64,000 bases of DNA from Rana temporaria (lineage: Eukaryota > Chordata > Amphibia > Anura > Ranidae). Position 1 is the first letter of the stretch; each line of letters starts with the position of its first letter. The stretch is taken from positions 337,335,841-337,399,840 of the forward strand of contig NC_053491.1 of assembly GCF_905171775.1 (NCBI RefSeq). Direction: 5' to 3'. The notes beneath the pieces are model-generated. The model saw nothing but the letters and a program-made list of their open reading frames with translations, was not told the origin of the DNA and did not search any database. Below are positions 53,266 to 63,607 of the stretch, one piece after another. A program made the position numbers and the translations under genes.

Positions 53266-54035
53266 GGGCTAGTTTACACTTGCTTTAAAACATGGCTTTG
53301 GACATGCTTTGTTAGGCTGCATTCACACCTTGGCGTACCTAATCGCGGCGTTTTGTCCCGCGAATTGCGGCGACAAATTGCAGCGTTTTGTACCGCGATT
53401 TGCGGCGACAAACCGCCGCGATTGTGAATGCAGCTTACCCCCAGGTCCACATCTCCTATGCGGAACGCCGAAAGCCGCCTGAAAAAAAGGTCCGGGACTT
53501 GTTTTCAGGCGGCAGGCGTACGGCGTTCGGCGTGGATATGTGAACCATCTCCATAGAAGGCAATGTAAAATCATCCCTCCAGCGTCTTAGAGGCTGCTGC
53601 GGCGTCGCGCTTCAGGCGTATATACGCCTAGGTGTGAAAAGAGCATTAAAGCTCTCTGAACGCCAGTCAAAGCCAAAGCTGTCACTAAATAAAATGGTTA
53701 GCTTACAGTCCTGTTTACACCTTGCATTTGCCTTGCTTCGACTTCACTTAAAAAATGATACCCCATGTAGCTTTAGTGGTGTTTCAAAGCGACTTCAAAG
53801 CCCCCATAGAAGTCCTATGGCAACGCTCGCTTGAAACACCTAAAGCTTTTGAGAGGCTTTAATTCAGCTTCAGCTTTACCTTTGCTTTGTTTTGGAGAAA
53901 GTAAAGGTATGAAATATCCACACCTACACAGGGCACCTGCTTCAAAAGACCTCCACCGAAGCATCACTGAAGCTTCATCGAAGAACCACCAAAGCATCAA
54001 AAACACATCCAAAAAGCATATTAAAGCTCTAGGCA
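53266..54035. repeat. Foldback repeat with AAAGC words, interrupted
   Basis: Starts GGGCTAGTTTACACTTGCTT, as does the 10.48 kb repeat; many AAAGCTTT/GCTTCA words in both orientations from 53640 to 54035. Split by 53315-53645. Confidence 0.55.
53315..53645. mobile_element. Foldback MITE, GGCTGCATTCACACC ends, nested
   Basis: Left end GGCTGCATTCACACCTTGG after TTA; right end CCTAGGTGTGAAAAGAGC before ATTA. Shares GGTCCGGGACTTGTTTTCAG with 24616-24890. Confidence 0.65.
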
Positions 54036-54041
54036 CTTTAA

Positions 54042-54437
54042 AGCGGTTGTATACCCAAAAAAACATAAAATAAAAAAAAAAACCTGCAAGACAAAGGCAT
54101 AATGAGCTAGTATGACTAGCATACTAGCTCATTATCAATTGCTTACCTTAGATCGAAGCCCCCGCAGCGACCCTCGTTCCTCTCCTCCACCACCGCCATG
54201 ATACCCGGAGTGACTTCCCGGGTATCGCCGCTCCGGCGCTGTGACTGGCCAGAGTGGCGATGACGTCACTCCCGCACATGTGCACCGAACTAGTACGATC
54301 CCCGCGCATTTGCGCATTTCCGTCGCTTTCCCATTGAAGACGCAGCACGCTCAGTGCGATCGGTGCCCGATTTTCTGCAAATATCTCCTTAACCATGTAG
54401 GTTAAGGAGATATTGCAGGCACCTACAGGTAAGCCTT
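54042..54437. mobile_element. TTAA MITE, GGTTGTATA type, right end missing
   Basis: TTAA at 54038-54041 then AGCGGTTGTATACCC; internal GCATACTAGCTCATTATCAA and CACCTACAGGTAAGCC as in 45817-46219. Cut off where a TTCACACC foldback begins. Confidence 0.65.
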
Positions 54438-54799
54438 AGGCCCCTTTCACACCTGCGGACCGTATGTCCGCTTTTCCATCCATCCTTTTAGGGATAAAAA
54501 AGGCACATACATTAATCCCTATGAGATAGTGGGTGTCAGCAGATGAACATCCGCTGACACCCGATCTCATCCAGGTCCGCAATGCTCCGATTCTGCAGAC
54601 GGAGGAAAATCAGGCGGCGATTCTGTGCACCATAAGAATGATCATAGCAGCGGTTCCGCCACTTGATCGTTTTTATAGGCGGCGGGAGGGGACCTCCTGC
54701 CGCCATCCGGTGCTTCTCCGGGCTCTCCTGTGCCATCGGAGGCCCGAAGAAAGAATCATCCGCCGCCGGATGGGGAGAATAGAAATGTTATATCTATGA
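54438..54799. repeat. Foldback fragment, CCCCTTTCACACC end
   Basis: Starts TAGGCCCCTTTCACACCTG; internal hairpin words GTCAGCAGATGAACATCCGC. No clear right end. Confidence 0.45.
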
Positions 54800-55855
54800 C
54801 CGTCGGAGGCCTGGGCGCAACGTCACACCCGGGTACCCCGGAAGCATACAAAGCCTCAATTGCGGCTGAAAGCATGAGATCTGTGAATTTTTTTTCCCAA
54901 TCTCATGATTTCCAGCCTGGGGGAGAGATGTGGGGTCTTATTGAGCCTGCATCAATCCATAAAGAGGACATTTCATACACTATCTCTATTACAAGGGATG
55001 TTTAAATTCCTTGTAATAGGAATAAAAGTGATAAAAAAAAAATGTAAAACGCCCCTGTCCCCAGTAGCTCGCGCTCAGAAGCGAACGCACACTTAGGTCC
55101 CGCCCACATATGTAAGCGCCGTTCAAACCACACATGTGAGGTATCGCTGCGTGCATTAGAGCGAGAGCATAATTCTAGCACTAGACCTTCTCTGTAACTC
55201 TAAACTGGTAACCTGTAAAATAAATTAAAGCGTCGCCTATGGAGATTTTTAAAGCGGGGGTTCACCCAAAAAAACATTTTTTAACATGACATTTAGCCGA
55301 GTTGTCAGAATGAATCAATGTATGCGCCGGTCGGAAGGATGTCAATTAATTAGGAACGCCCAGTCCCGCAGCTTACATACCCGGAAGCGGCGGTGAAAAT
55401 ACGGTATGTACGGCACAGAAATAAAAAAAAACAGCCGATTGTCATTCTGACAACTCAGCTGAATGTCATGTTAAAAATATTTTTTTGGGTAAACCCCCGC
55501 TTTAAGTACCGAAGTTTGGCACCATTCCATGATTGTGTGCAATTTTAAAGCATGACAAGTTAGGTATCTATTTACTTGGCGTAACATCATCTTTCACATT
55601 ATATAAAAAAAATGGGCTAACTACTGTTTAGTTATTTTTTCATTCATGAAACCGTTTTTTTTTTTCAAAAATTATTGCGCAAATACCCTTCGAGATAAAA
55701 AAGTTGCAATGACCACCATTTTATTCCCTAGGGTGTCTGCTAAAAATATATATATAATGTTTGGGGGTTCTGAGTAATTTTCTAGCCCAAAAAATTATGA
55801 TTTTTACATAAAGGAGAGAAGTGCCAGAATAGGCGCGGTATGGAAGTGGTTAATA
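54800..55855. repeat. Dispersed repeat, GAAGCGAACGCA family, with nested MITE
   Basis: Collinear with 22250-22965 (CAGAAGCGAACGCACAC, TCTAGCACTAGACCTTCTCT, CTTGGCGTAACATCATCTTT). Right end GGTATGGAAGTGG then TTAA. Split at 55253-55501. Confidence 0.7.
55253..55501. mobile_element. TTAA MITE, AGCGGGGGTTCACCC ends, nested
   Basis: TTAA at 55249-55252 and 55502-55505; ends AGCGGGGGTTCACCC and GGGTAAACCCCCGCT; 249 bp with palindromic arms (TTGTCAGAATGA/TCATTCTGACAA). Confidence 0.9.
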
Positions 55856-55887
55856 TGTGTTGAAGCCGAAGCAAGTGTAAGTGAGCC

Positions 55888-56125
55888 CTTAGGCCCCTTT
55901 CACATTGGGGGTTTTTCATGCGGTACAGCGCTAAAAATAGCGCTGCTATACCGCATGAAAAATCATGCCCTGTAGTCTTCAATGTGAAAGCCCAAACTGA
56001 AGCGGTGCACTAGCAGGAACGCTCCAAAAGTCCTGCTAGCCGCATCTTTACCGCAGTATAGGAGCGGTGTGTTCACCGCTCCTATACCACGCCTTCCCAT
56101 TGCACGCCTCGGTGTGAAAGCAGCT
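55888..56125. repeat. Foldback repeat, CCCCTTTCACATT end
   Basis: Starts TTAGGCCCCTTTCACATTGG and ends GGTGTGAAAGCAGC; has a CATGCGGTACAGCGCT/AGCGCTGCTATACCGCATG hairpin (55918-55956). Confidence 0.6.
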
Positions 56126-56176
56126 ATAGCGTACATAGCTTAACCACTTGAGGACCGGAAAAATTTGCCCCCTTAA

Positions 56177-56651
56177 AGCGGAGCTCCACCCTAAAGTGGA
56201 ACTCACGCTGATCGGAACCCTCCCCCCCTCCGGTGTCACATTTGACACCTTTCAGGGGGGAGGGGGTGCAGATACCTGTCTAAAGACAGGTATTTGCACC
56301 CACTTCCGGCCACACAGTTTCGGGTTTACTGTGGGCAGAACGTCACCTCCCGTCCTCCCCCCATTGTGCTCTGGGAACACTCGGCTCCCAGAGCACAGCG
56401 GGAGCCAATCAGCGGCCCAGCGCAACTCACGCATGCGCCATAGGGAACCGGGTAGTGAAGACAGAGCGCTTCACTTCCTGGTTCCCTCACTGAGGATGGC
56501 GGGGGGCAGCAGAGTGACGAGCGATCGCTCGTCCTGTGCTGCGGACGGCGCTGGACTCCAGGACAGGTAAGTGTCCTAATATTAAAAGTCAGCAGCTGCA
56601 GTATTTGTAGCTGCTGGCTTTTAATATTTATTTTTTCGTGGCACATCCGCT
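56177..56651. mobile_element. TTAA-flanked MITE, AAAGCGG type, nested
   Basis: TTAA at 56173-56176 and 56652-56655; ends AGCGGAGCTCCACCCT and CACATCCGCT. 475 bp. Confidence 0.9.
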
Positions 56652-56698
56652 TTAATGACCAGGGCATTTTTGCGATACAGCACTGTGTTGCTTTAACT

Positions 56699-56883
56699 CA
56701 GTGTTTCTCAACTCCAGTCCTCAAGACACCCCAACAGGTCATGTTTTCAGGCTTTCCCTTATTTTGCACAGGTGATTTGATCAGTTTCAATGCCTTAATA
56801 ATTACCATATCCGTTTCATCTGAGACAAATTCTGAAAACATGACCTGTTGGGGCGCCTTGAGGACTGGAGTTGAGAAACACTG
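56699..56883. mobile_element. hAT MITE (CAGTGTTTCTCAACTCC family)
   Basis: 8-bp duplication CTTTAACT at 56691-56698 and 56884-56891; ends CAGTGTTTCTCAACTCCAG and CTGGAGTTGAGAAACACTG, perfect over 19 bases and continuing nearly perfectly. 185 bp, a known small vertebrate hAT type. Confidence 0.96.
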
Positions 56884-57269
56884 CTTTAACTGACAATTGC
56901 ACGTGCGACTTGTACCCAACATGTTTTACCCCCACAAATAGAGCTTTCTTTTGGTGGTATTTGATCATCTCTGTGGTTTTTATTTTTATTTGTTGTGCTA
57001 TAAACAAAAAAAGAGCAACAATTTTGAAAAATAAGCTATATTTTTAACTTTTTGCTATAATAAATATCCCCAAAAATATATAAAAAAACGATATTTTTTC
57101 CTCAGTTTAGGCCGATATGTATTCTTCTACATATTGTTTGTAAAAAAAAAAAAAAAAACAATAAGCGTATATTGATTGGTTTGCACAAATGTTAAGAATC
57201 TACAAAATAGGGGATAGTTTTATGGCATTTTTTATTTTTATTATGATTTTTTTTTTACTAGTAATGGTG

Positions 57270-58096
57270 GCGATCAATTTTTGGTGGGGGCAAACAAACA
57301 AAAATAAAATCAATTGCAGCCTCACTGTGCCTATTAATAGTTGCCACTGTGCCATCAATTGTCGCCACTGTGCCCATCACACGCAGCCACTGTGCCCATC
57401 ACACGCAGCCACTGTGCCCATCACACGCAGCCACTGTGCCCATCAAACACAGTCACTGTGCCCATCAATTGTCGCCACTGTGCCATCACACGCAGTCACT
57501 GTGCCATCACACGCAGCCACTGTGCCATCACACGCAGCCACTGTGCCATCAATTGTCGCCACTGTGCCCATCAAACGCAGCCACTTTGCCATCAAACGCA
57601 GCCACCGTGCCATAAATTGTCGCCACTGTGCCATCAAACGCAGCCACTGTGCCATCAATTGTCGCCACTGTGCCATCAAACGCAGCCCCTGTGCCAGATT
57701 GCCCTCCCGCCCGGCACTTGCCTTTCTCGGGTCAGCCATCCTCCTCCACGATCCCTCAATGTCTTCTCCCACCCTCGATGTCGCTCCAGCCAATCAGGTG
57801 ACCGGTAACCAGACCCGGTGAACCTGATTGGCTGAGACGCGTGTCAGTTTTAACCAGGGAATGCACACTCTGGTTAACCATTTGGAAGCCGATTAGAGCC
57901 CACAGACACTTCCAAAGCACACCCACTGCTGTTATTCAGATGGCCGGCGCTCACCAGGGGGTCGGCCCCCTGAATAGTGGGTGGCAGCGGCGACAATACA
58001 TCGATTCATGCAATGCATGAATCGATGTATTGTTGAGTGATGGTGCAGGAGAGAGGGGGCGGCGCTCCTGCGCCCACTATGGACGCACCGCCACTA
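57270..58096 (-). mobile_element. hAT-like element with minisatellite, antisense copy
   Basis: Reverse complement is collinear with 23397-24305: TAGTGGCGGTGCGTCCATA end, GGCGCAGGAGCGCCGCCCC, the ATTCATGCATTGCATGAAT palindrome (58008-58027), then the minisatellite. The exact ends and the target duplication were not resolved. Confidence 0.75.
57320..57700 (-). repeat. Minisatellite inside the hAT-like element
   Basis: About 17 units of CACTGTGCCCATCACACGCA type, the complement of the unit at 1561-2438. Variants ACACGCAG, AATTGTCG and AAACGCAG alternate in a pattern that suggests higher-order duplication. Confidence 0.93.
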
Positions 58097-58924
58097 GTCC
58101 AGCAGGTATATATCAGAAATATGAAATATTGGGTTTACACATTGTTTAAAGCTTTTAAAGCACCCTTCCCTAGTCTCTGAATACAAAATATAGTGTGGCA
58201 GTACTGGCTGTAGTTTTAATGATACTAAAGCTTGCTGAAGGTCTGCAAAAGCTCACGGCTGCTGCAGACTGTGCATCTTGCTCTCTGCATTTTAATTGAA
58301 TAAATATGCCTGTTAGACTTTCTTTATCAAATCCCAATGTTGGCTGGCCCAGGTCTTGTGGATCATCACAGCTTCTAATGAGGCTTAAAGGTTTGCAAAG
58401 AGCAGAAGTCTCTGTTATATAAAAAAGGGAACCAATATAGAGAAGATTGATCATCCTTACTGACTACACAAAGACACGTCCTCTATATGGTTGATACCGG
58501 CAGATTTTCAGTCGCTTAAGTCTATGCAAGCTGTGATAAGCCTCTGGGAAATTTTCATAAAACACAACCATGTCTTTGTCCCTTGCGCTTCATCCCCATC
58601 CCGTCCATTGAATTCTGTGTATGATTGCTCCCAATCACTGCTCAAAGGGTTAACTCCCAACCAGTGAGATCATCAAGTTACCCAGGAAGCTGAGAATGGG
58701 GGTGCAGGGAAAAGGAAATGAGGATAGATGTATAAGAATGCTTTCCTCAAAGAGCTCAATGTTCCTTGTCTCCTATTCCTCTGCCTTAAATGAACTCCCA
58801 TTGACCAGAATCATCTATCTTGTATGACGACTGTACAGCGTCTGCTCCATGTTATTGCAAAGGACCTATTTACTGTATATTACTAATACAAAATTCAAGG
58901 AGAGCAGGCCAAAGTGCTATATAT
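58097..58924. other. Unique intron segment
   Basis: No mobile-element signature. Balanced composition with TTTTAATTGAATAAATATGC at about 58293; candidate conserved noncoding DNA, unproven. Confidence 0.4.
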
Positions 58925-58928
58925 TTAA

Positions 58929-59165
58929 CCACTTCCATACAGGGCACGTAAACGCCTCCCTGCCCAAGCCAATTTTTAGCTTTCAGCGCTTAAATGACAA
59001 TTGCGCCGTCATGCTACACTGTACCCAAACAAAAATGTCATCCTTTTGTTCTCACAAATAGAGCTTTATTTTGGTGGTATTTGATCACCTCTGCGGTTTT
59101 TATTTTTTGCTAAACAAATAAAAAAGACCGAAAATGTTGAAAAAAAAATGTTTTTCGTTTGTTTC
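58929..59165. mobile_element. CCACTT-type TTAA element, left part
   Basis: TTAA at 58925-58928, then CCACTTCCATACAGGGCACG and the core (AATAGAGCTTTATTTTGGTG). Split by the solo LTR; the sequence after the LTR (60304 onward, TGTTTATAAAATTTTG) presumably continues it. Confidence 0.7.
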
Positions 59166-60299
59166 TGTAGCGCCTGTGTACTTTTCAGTACAGGTGCTAT
59201 GATAAATTTAGTGGGGGGTGAGAGAGTTACCTTGCTCTCATCCGTGCTGTTTTGCTAAATTCGGCTGTTGCCAGTTCTGGACTGTCCTGTGGGTCATTCT
59301 GTGCTCCAGAGATGTAGTTCCATCTCTGGATGGCAGGTGGCGCCAGAGGGGTCCAGGCGGAGACGCCTTTCTCCAGCAGCCAATCGGGGAAGTGTTTCCC
59401 TCGCGGGGCATGCTGGGGGAGGGTATTTCTGTGGCAGACGCCATTTTGTGGGGTTCTTCGAGGGTTCCTGGTTCCAGGTGCGGCACCCACATCACGGGCC
59501 CCGGCCATATGGCCTACCAGGCCGGGGCGCACGTGCTATGCGGAGTTCCTGACTCTGGGCCCTCATGGCCCGGAGCAACCTGTTCTCCAAGGGGTCCCAG
59601 TGACTTACTGGGTCCCCTAACTTTATTAAGAAGATCCCAAGCGAGTTGTGCTGTTCGATGGGGAGTCGGTCTGAGGTGAGCCCGGAGGCAGGTGATCCAA
59701 TAGGGCTTAGACGAACCATCGGGGATCTGGGTGACCGGACACTGACAGGTTGTATGCTGCAAACTGTCAGTCGTGACCCCAAACTATCAAGTCTACCTGG
59801 GGAAGATTCAGGCAAGATTGTGTTACTGGAAGGATTCGCTCTACTATCCATGCTTTCAAGTACTAGGCCTGTGGCAGAGGTCTCATCGCTAAATCCTAAT
59901 CCTATTAGAGCCAAGTCTGTGGCAGAGACTTGTTCCTTCCCAAAAGTTCTAGTGACGCTCCGGCTGCCGGGCCTGTGAGAGGGACCTGTCCGGGGGCACT
60001 ATACCCACTTCGGCTGGAGTGGCGACGAAGTAAAAGCTGCTACTAGAAGCAGGACTGCTTCAATCTATCCATTGGCCTGAATCTGCAAAGTTCTCTCTTT
60101 TGACCAACCTATCCTCTCTACCTCAAATTGATTGTTGGTCGCGTTGGGCCGCAAATAAAGCATTGAAAACGTCACCCTACTATCTGGACATTCCTTTATT
60201 GCTTCACACCACCATCATCATCCCTAGACACATCATAGAGGTAACGTAATTACGCCGATCCCAAATCTAACCAGCGGCTCCTGAGGGGGTAGCCCTACA
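59166..60299 (+). mobile_element. Solo LTR
   Basis: 1134 bp bounded by TGTAG...CTACA, with a 4-bp target duplication TTTC (59162-59165 and 60300-60303). AATAAA at 60154-60159 fits a polyadenylation signal in the right part and sets orientation. No internal gag-pol, so it is the product of LTR-LTR recombination or a lone LTR. Related to 25550-26060. Superfamily not settled (Gypsy-like by 4-5 bp duplication). Confidence 0.75.
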
Positions 60300-60343
60300 T
60301 TTCTGTTTATAAAATTTTGTAAATAAGTGTGATTTCTCCTTCA

Positions 60344-60650
60344 CTGATGGGCACTGATAAGGCAGCACTAACGGCACTGATAAGGCGACACCGATGAGGT
60401 GGCACTGACAAGCACTGATAGGTGGTACTGATATGCAGCACTGATGGGCATTGATAGGCGGCACTAATGGGCACTCATGGGTGGCACTGGTGGGCACTGA
60501 TAGGCGATACTGATGGGCACTGAAAGGCTGCACTGATGGGTCCTTATGGGTGGCACTGATAAGCGGCACTGATGGGCACTGATATTTGGCACTGATATGT
60601 GGCACTGGTAGATGGCACTGGTAGGCATCCCTGGTGGCACTGGGAACGTT
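60344..60650. repeat. Minisatellite, CACTGATGGG type
   Basis: Tandem units around GGCACTGATGGGCACTGATA with spacing of 10-24 bases; the same word family as the array at 490-720. Confidence 0.85.
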
Positions 60651-60970
60651 TTAATGTACTACTTTAATACGCACAATTGATCATATCCTAAGACATACAG
60701 GCAATTGGACAAAGTAGCTCCCTTTGAAGGAATCTCATCATTGTTATAGCCCTGATGAAACGGCATTCTTCTGACCCCCAAAATGTGCTGTTACCTGTGT
60801 TTATTAGAATAAATTGGACTTTAACTTGTCATTCTTCTCAATTTGCAGTGCACCCATTACAATTACTGATGTTTGCTTTCAGACTCTTTGTTCTACTGCT
60901 AAAAAATATGCATTCCCCAAACAGAGCAAGAAGGTGGAGCTGAGTTACTGCTCTGACTCAGTTCACTGGT
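60651..60970. other. Unassigned intronic sequence
   Basis: No feature recognised. Confidence 0.4.
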
Positions 60971-60974
60971 TTAA

Positions 60975-61472
60975 AGGGGTTGTAAAGGTAAAAAAAAAAT
61001 AATCCCTAAATAGCTTCCTTTACCTTAGTGCAGTCCTCCTTCACTTACCTCATCCTTCCATTTTGCTTTAAAATGTCCTTATTTCTTCTGAGAAATCCTC
61101 ACTTCCTGATCTTCTGTCTGTAACTACACACAGTGATGCAAGGCTTTCTCCCTGGTGTGCAGAAAGCCTCTTGAGGGGGGAAGGGGCAAGCAGGAGGGTC
61201 AGGACACTATCTACTTTGCAGATAGAGAAAGGAGCTGTGTATTAGTGGGCATCCTGACACTCCTGCTCGCCCCCTCAAGAGGCTTTCTCCACACCAGGGA
61301 GAAAGTGTCGCATTACTGAGTGTCGTTACAGACAGAAGAACAGGAAGTGAGAATTTCTCAAAAGAAATAAGGACATTTAAAAGAAAAATGGAAGGATGAG
61401 GTAAGTGAAGGAGGACTGCACTAAGGTAAAGGAAGCTATTTAGGGGAAAAAATTTGTACCTTTACAACCCCT
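60975..61472. mobile_element. TTAA-flanked palindromic MITE, AAGGGGTTGTAAAGG type
   Basis: TTAA at 60971-60974 and 61473-61476; ends AGGGGTTGTAAAGGTA and TACCTTTACAACCCCT. Arms almost perfectly complementary (CTTCCTTTACCTTAGTGCAG against CTGCACTAAGGTAAAGGAAG), so the whole 498 bp can fold back. Confidence 0.93.
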
Positions 61473-61476
61473 TTAA

Positions 61477-61746
61477 GAATAAAAATATAATATTTTACAG
61501 CTTAGCAGTTTTTAGATGTGGTGGGAGCATTCGTTTTCTTTTTTCAACAAAAAAGATTTAAAATTCAACATTACATGCAAAATAACAGTACAGAATAGCA
61601 AAGACATTCTTCTTTCAAAAATAAACAATACCTGCCCTATGGCAAGAGTATAAAACACAGTAAGAAAGAAAGCTGTGACCAGTAAAGTGCAATCCTCACA
61701 TAGAACACCATACACCAGGTAAGGGTCTGCAGACCCGACTAGCAAC
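61477..61746. other. Unassigned intronic sequence
   Basis: No feature recognised. Confidence 0.4.
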
Positions 61747-61749
61747 TAA

Positions 61750-62472
61750 GGGCCAGATTCACATAGAATTACGTTACGCTGCGGCGGTGTAACGTATCCC
61801 ATTTACGTTACACTGCCGCAGGTTTACAGCGTAAGTGCCTGATTCACAAAGCACTTACCTGTAAACTTGCGGCGGCGTAGCGTAAATCCGCTTGGCGCAA
61901 GCCCGCCTAATTCAAATGGGGCGGGCACCATTTAAATTAGGCGCGTTCCCGCTCCGAGCGTACTGCGCATGCTCCGTTCGTAAAATTACCCGACGTGCAT
62001 TGCGCTAAATGACGTCGCAAGGACGTCATTGGTTTCGACGTTAACGTAAATGGCGTCCAGCGCCATTCACGGACGACTTACGCAAACGACGTGAAATTTA
62101 AAATTTCGAAGCGGGAACGACGGCCATACTTAACATTGGTTACACCACCTAGAGGGTAGCCTTAGTTTTACGCGACGCATCTCTACGGAAACAACATAAA
62201 TTTAGATAGACGGGCAAAGCGGACGTTCGTGAATCGGCGTAACTAGTCATTTGCATATTCTACGCCGACCGCAATGGAATCGCCACCTAGCGGCCGGCCT
62301 AGAATTGCAGCCTAAGATCCGACGGTGTAACACAGTTACACCTGTCGGATCTTAGGGCTATCTATGCGTAACTGATTCTATGAATCAGCCGCATAGATAC
62401 GACAATCGTATCTCAGAGATACGACGGCGTATCAGGAGATACGCCGTCGTATCTCTTTTGTGAATCTGGCCC
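61750..62472. mobile_element. Harbinger-like MITE, 723 bp
   Basis: TAA duplication (61747-61749, 62473-62475); ends GGGCCAGATTCAC and GTGAATCTGGCCC, perfect 13-bp inverted repeat. The clearest copy of this family in the window. No ORF. Confidence 0.92.
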
Positions 62473-62475
62473 TAA

Positions 62476-63169
62476 GCATCCTAATGTACAGGAACACGAG
62501 AGCAGGTAGGAGAAACTAAACAATGCTACTTTTAAGGAATTACAAAAAATACTTTCATTCAATCCAAGATGGTAGAAGTGGAGGAGAGCCATCCACCCCA
62601 CATTTTATCAAATTTGGAAATGCCTGCCTGTTGGAATAGGTGGGCTTATACAAGGGGACAGATTTATAACAGTGTATCGCATTTGTAGGGGCTAGAGAAT
62701 CTACCAGACTCCAAAGGTATACGTCAACTGAGGGGGGGGGGGGGGAATGGTAGTAACTGAGGTGATAGTTTGTATGGCTGAAATCGTAACACATTCGCAC
62801 CAAAACGGTGCAGGGCCCTTCTTATTTTTTTTTCGCACTGGAATTGGATCGCATTGATGTTCAGACCCGTGCAGACCGATTTGGGGGTGTCATTAACTTT
62901 ATATTAACTCCTGCAGAGGTTCACAGAGAGCAGCGTGAACTGCCTGTGATTCAGATGCATTGCGGGAACCCACACTGTGGTTCCCACATCGCACCAGTGT
63001 GAACCTAGCCTGAGAAGCATGCCTAAATTACATGTACTGTATCTAAATAAATGAGTGTTGGGCAGGAGATATAACTATAGAAACTATTTAGTGTATTTAA
63101 TGCAATTTAATAGCAAACCTTTCTGACAGTGTTTCCTTTCGTTGTACTGACTGGCTGATCTGATTTTAG
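62476..63169. other. Intron before exon D
   Basis: G-run at 62731-62745. A GCACCAGTGTGAACCTAGCC foldback end at about 62991-63010 lacks a clear partner. The last bases form the acceptor TGATTTTAG. Confidence 0.45.
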
Positions 63170-63246
63170 GACCACTGCTATTACCACGGAGTTGTTCAGG
63201 GGCAGAAGGAATCCAGTGTAGCAGTCAGCACCTGCCCAGGAATCAG
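63170..63246 (+). CDS. adam19: ADAM prodomain exon D (HCYYHG motif)
   Basis: A 77-nt exon after acceptor TGATTTTAG, with donor GTATAC. It reads in phase 0: 25 codons plus AG of a split Arg codon. The peptide starts DHCYYHG, continues with SSVAVSTC and ends PGIR. DHC-(Y/F)-YHG and STC-x-G-(I/L)-R are the two conserved cysteine motifs of the ADAM propeptide; the two Cys are expected to pair in the folded prodomain. The next exon, expected to begin with the Gly-Leu/Ile of the GIRG-L motif, lies right of the window. Confidence 0.94.
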
Positions 63247-63604
63247 GTATACAATCTTCTCTACTGCTAAATATACTTCCTTCTGGGAAATGCAATTGGA
63301 AGCCTCCCCTGGAGGTTTGCCTCATGTCTATTGAGTCCATGATGTGAGCAATGAACCCTTTTCCTACCAGCCAATTTATCTTCAATCCTTCTTCCTCTGT
63401 TCACTTCACTGGCTCATAAGGGTCTCCTCTTCCATCATGTTTAAGACACCTGTACATTCTAAAAAACTGGCTGCTCAGGTGGTTTATAAAAGTTTTGTAT
63501 GTTATTATTTCATGAACATACATTTTCTACGATTTACTTGTGATCTTATCTCAGTTTAAGCTGTTTTAGACGTTGAGGTTACACCACTAACCTTCCTTCA
63601 AATG
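63247..63604. other. Intron after exon D
   Basis: Begins with donor GTATAC. No other feature. Confidence 0.5.
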
Positions 63605-63607
63605 TAA

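Larger units (their letters stand above)
56144..57270. mobile_element. CCACTT-type TTAA element, hit by three insertions
   Basis: TTAA at 56140-56143, left end CCACTTGAGGACCGG. Interrupted by the MITE 56177-56651 and the hAT 56699-56883; the AT-rich core (AATAGAGCTTTCTTTTGGTG, AGGCCGATATGTATTCTTCT) follows. Its right side is lost where the hAT minisatellite element begins. Confidence 0.75.
11673..63246 (+). other. adam19: ADAM-family gene model, four prodomain exons
   Basis: Host gene inferred by joining 11673-11776, 20170-20240, 43209-43287 and 63170-63246. Exon ends fall at phases 0, 2, 0 and 2, and the joined frame has no stop over about 109 codons. The product is the middle of an ADAM prodomain; in this family the prodomain keeps a membrane-bound zinc metalloprotease latent until furin-type cleavage in the secretory pathway. 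Introns are 8393, 22968 and 19882 bp. Signal peptide, cysteine switch, metalloprotease, disintegrin and transmembrane parts are outside the window. The ADAM19 assignment rests on the AEGRELIL, NEQL, YTETHY, DHC-YHG and STC-GIR pattern; ADAM33/ADAM13 or ADAM12 are possible alternatives. Confidence 0.88.

Noticed and set aside
59166..60299. CpG island promoter of a gene
   Set aside because: The GC-rich block has TGTAG/CTACA ends and a 4-bp duplication, so it is better explained as an LTR.
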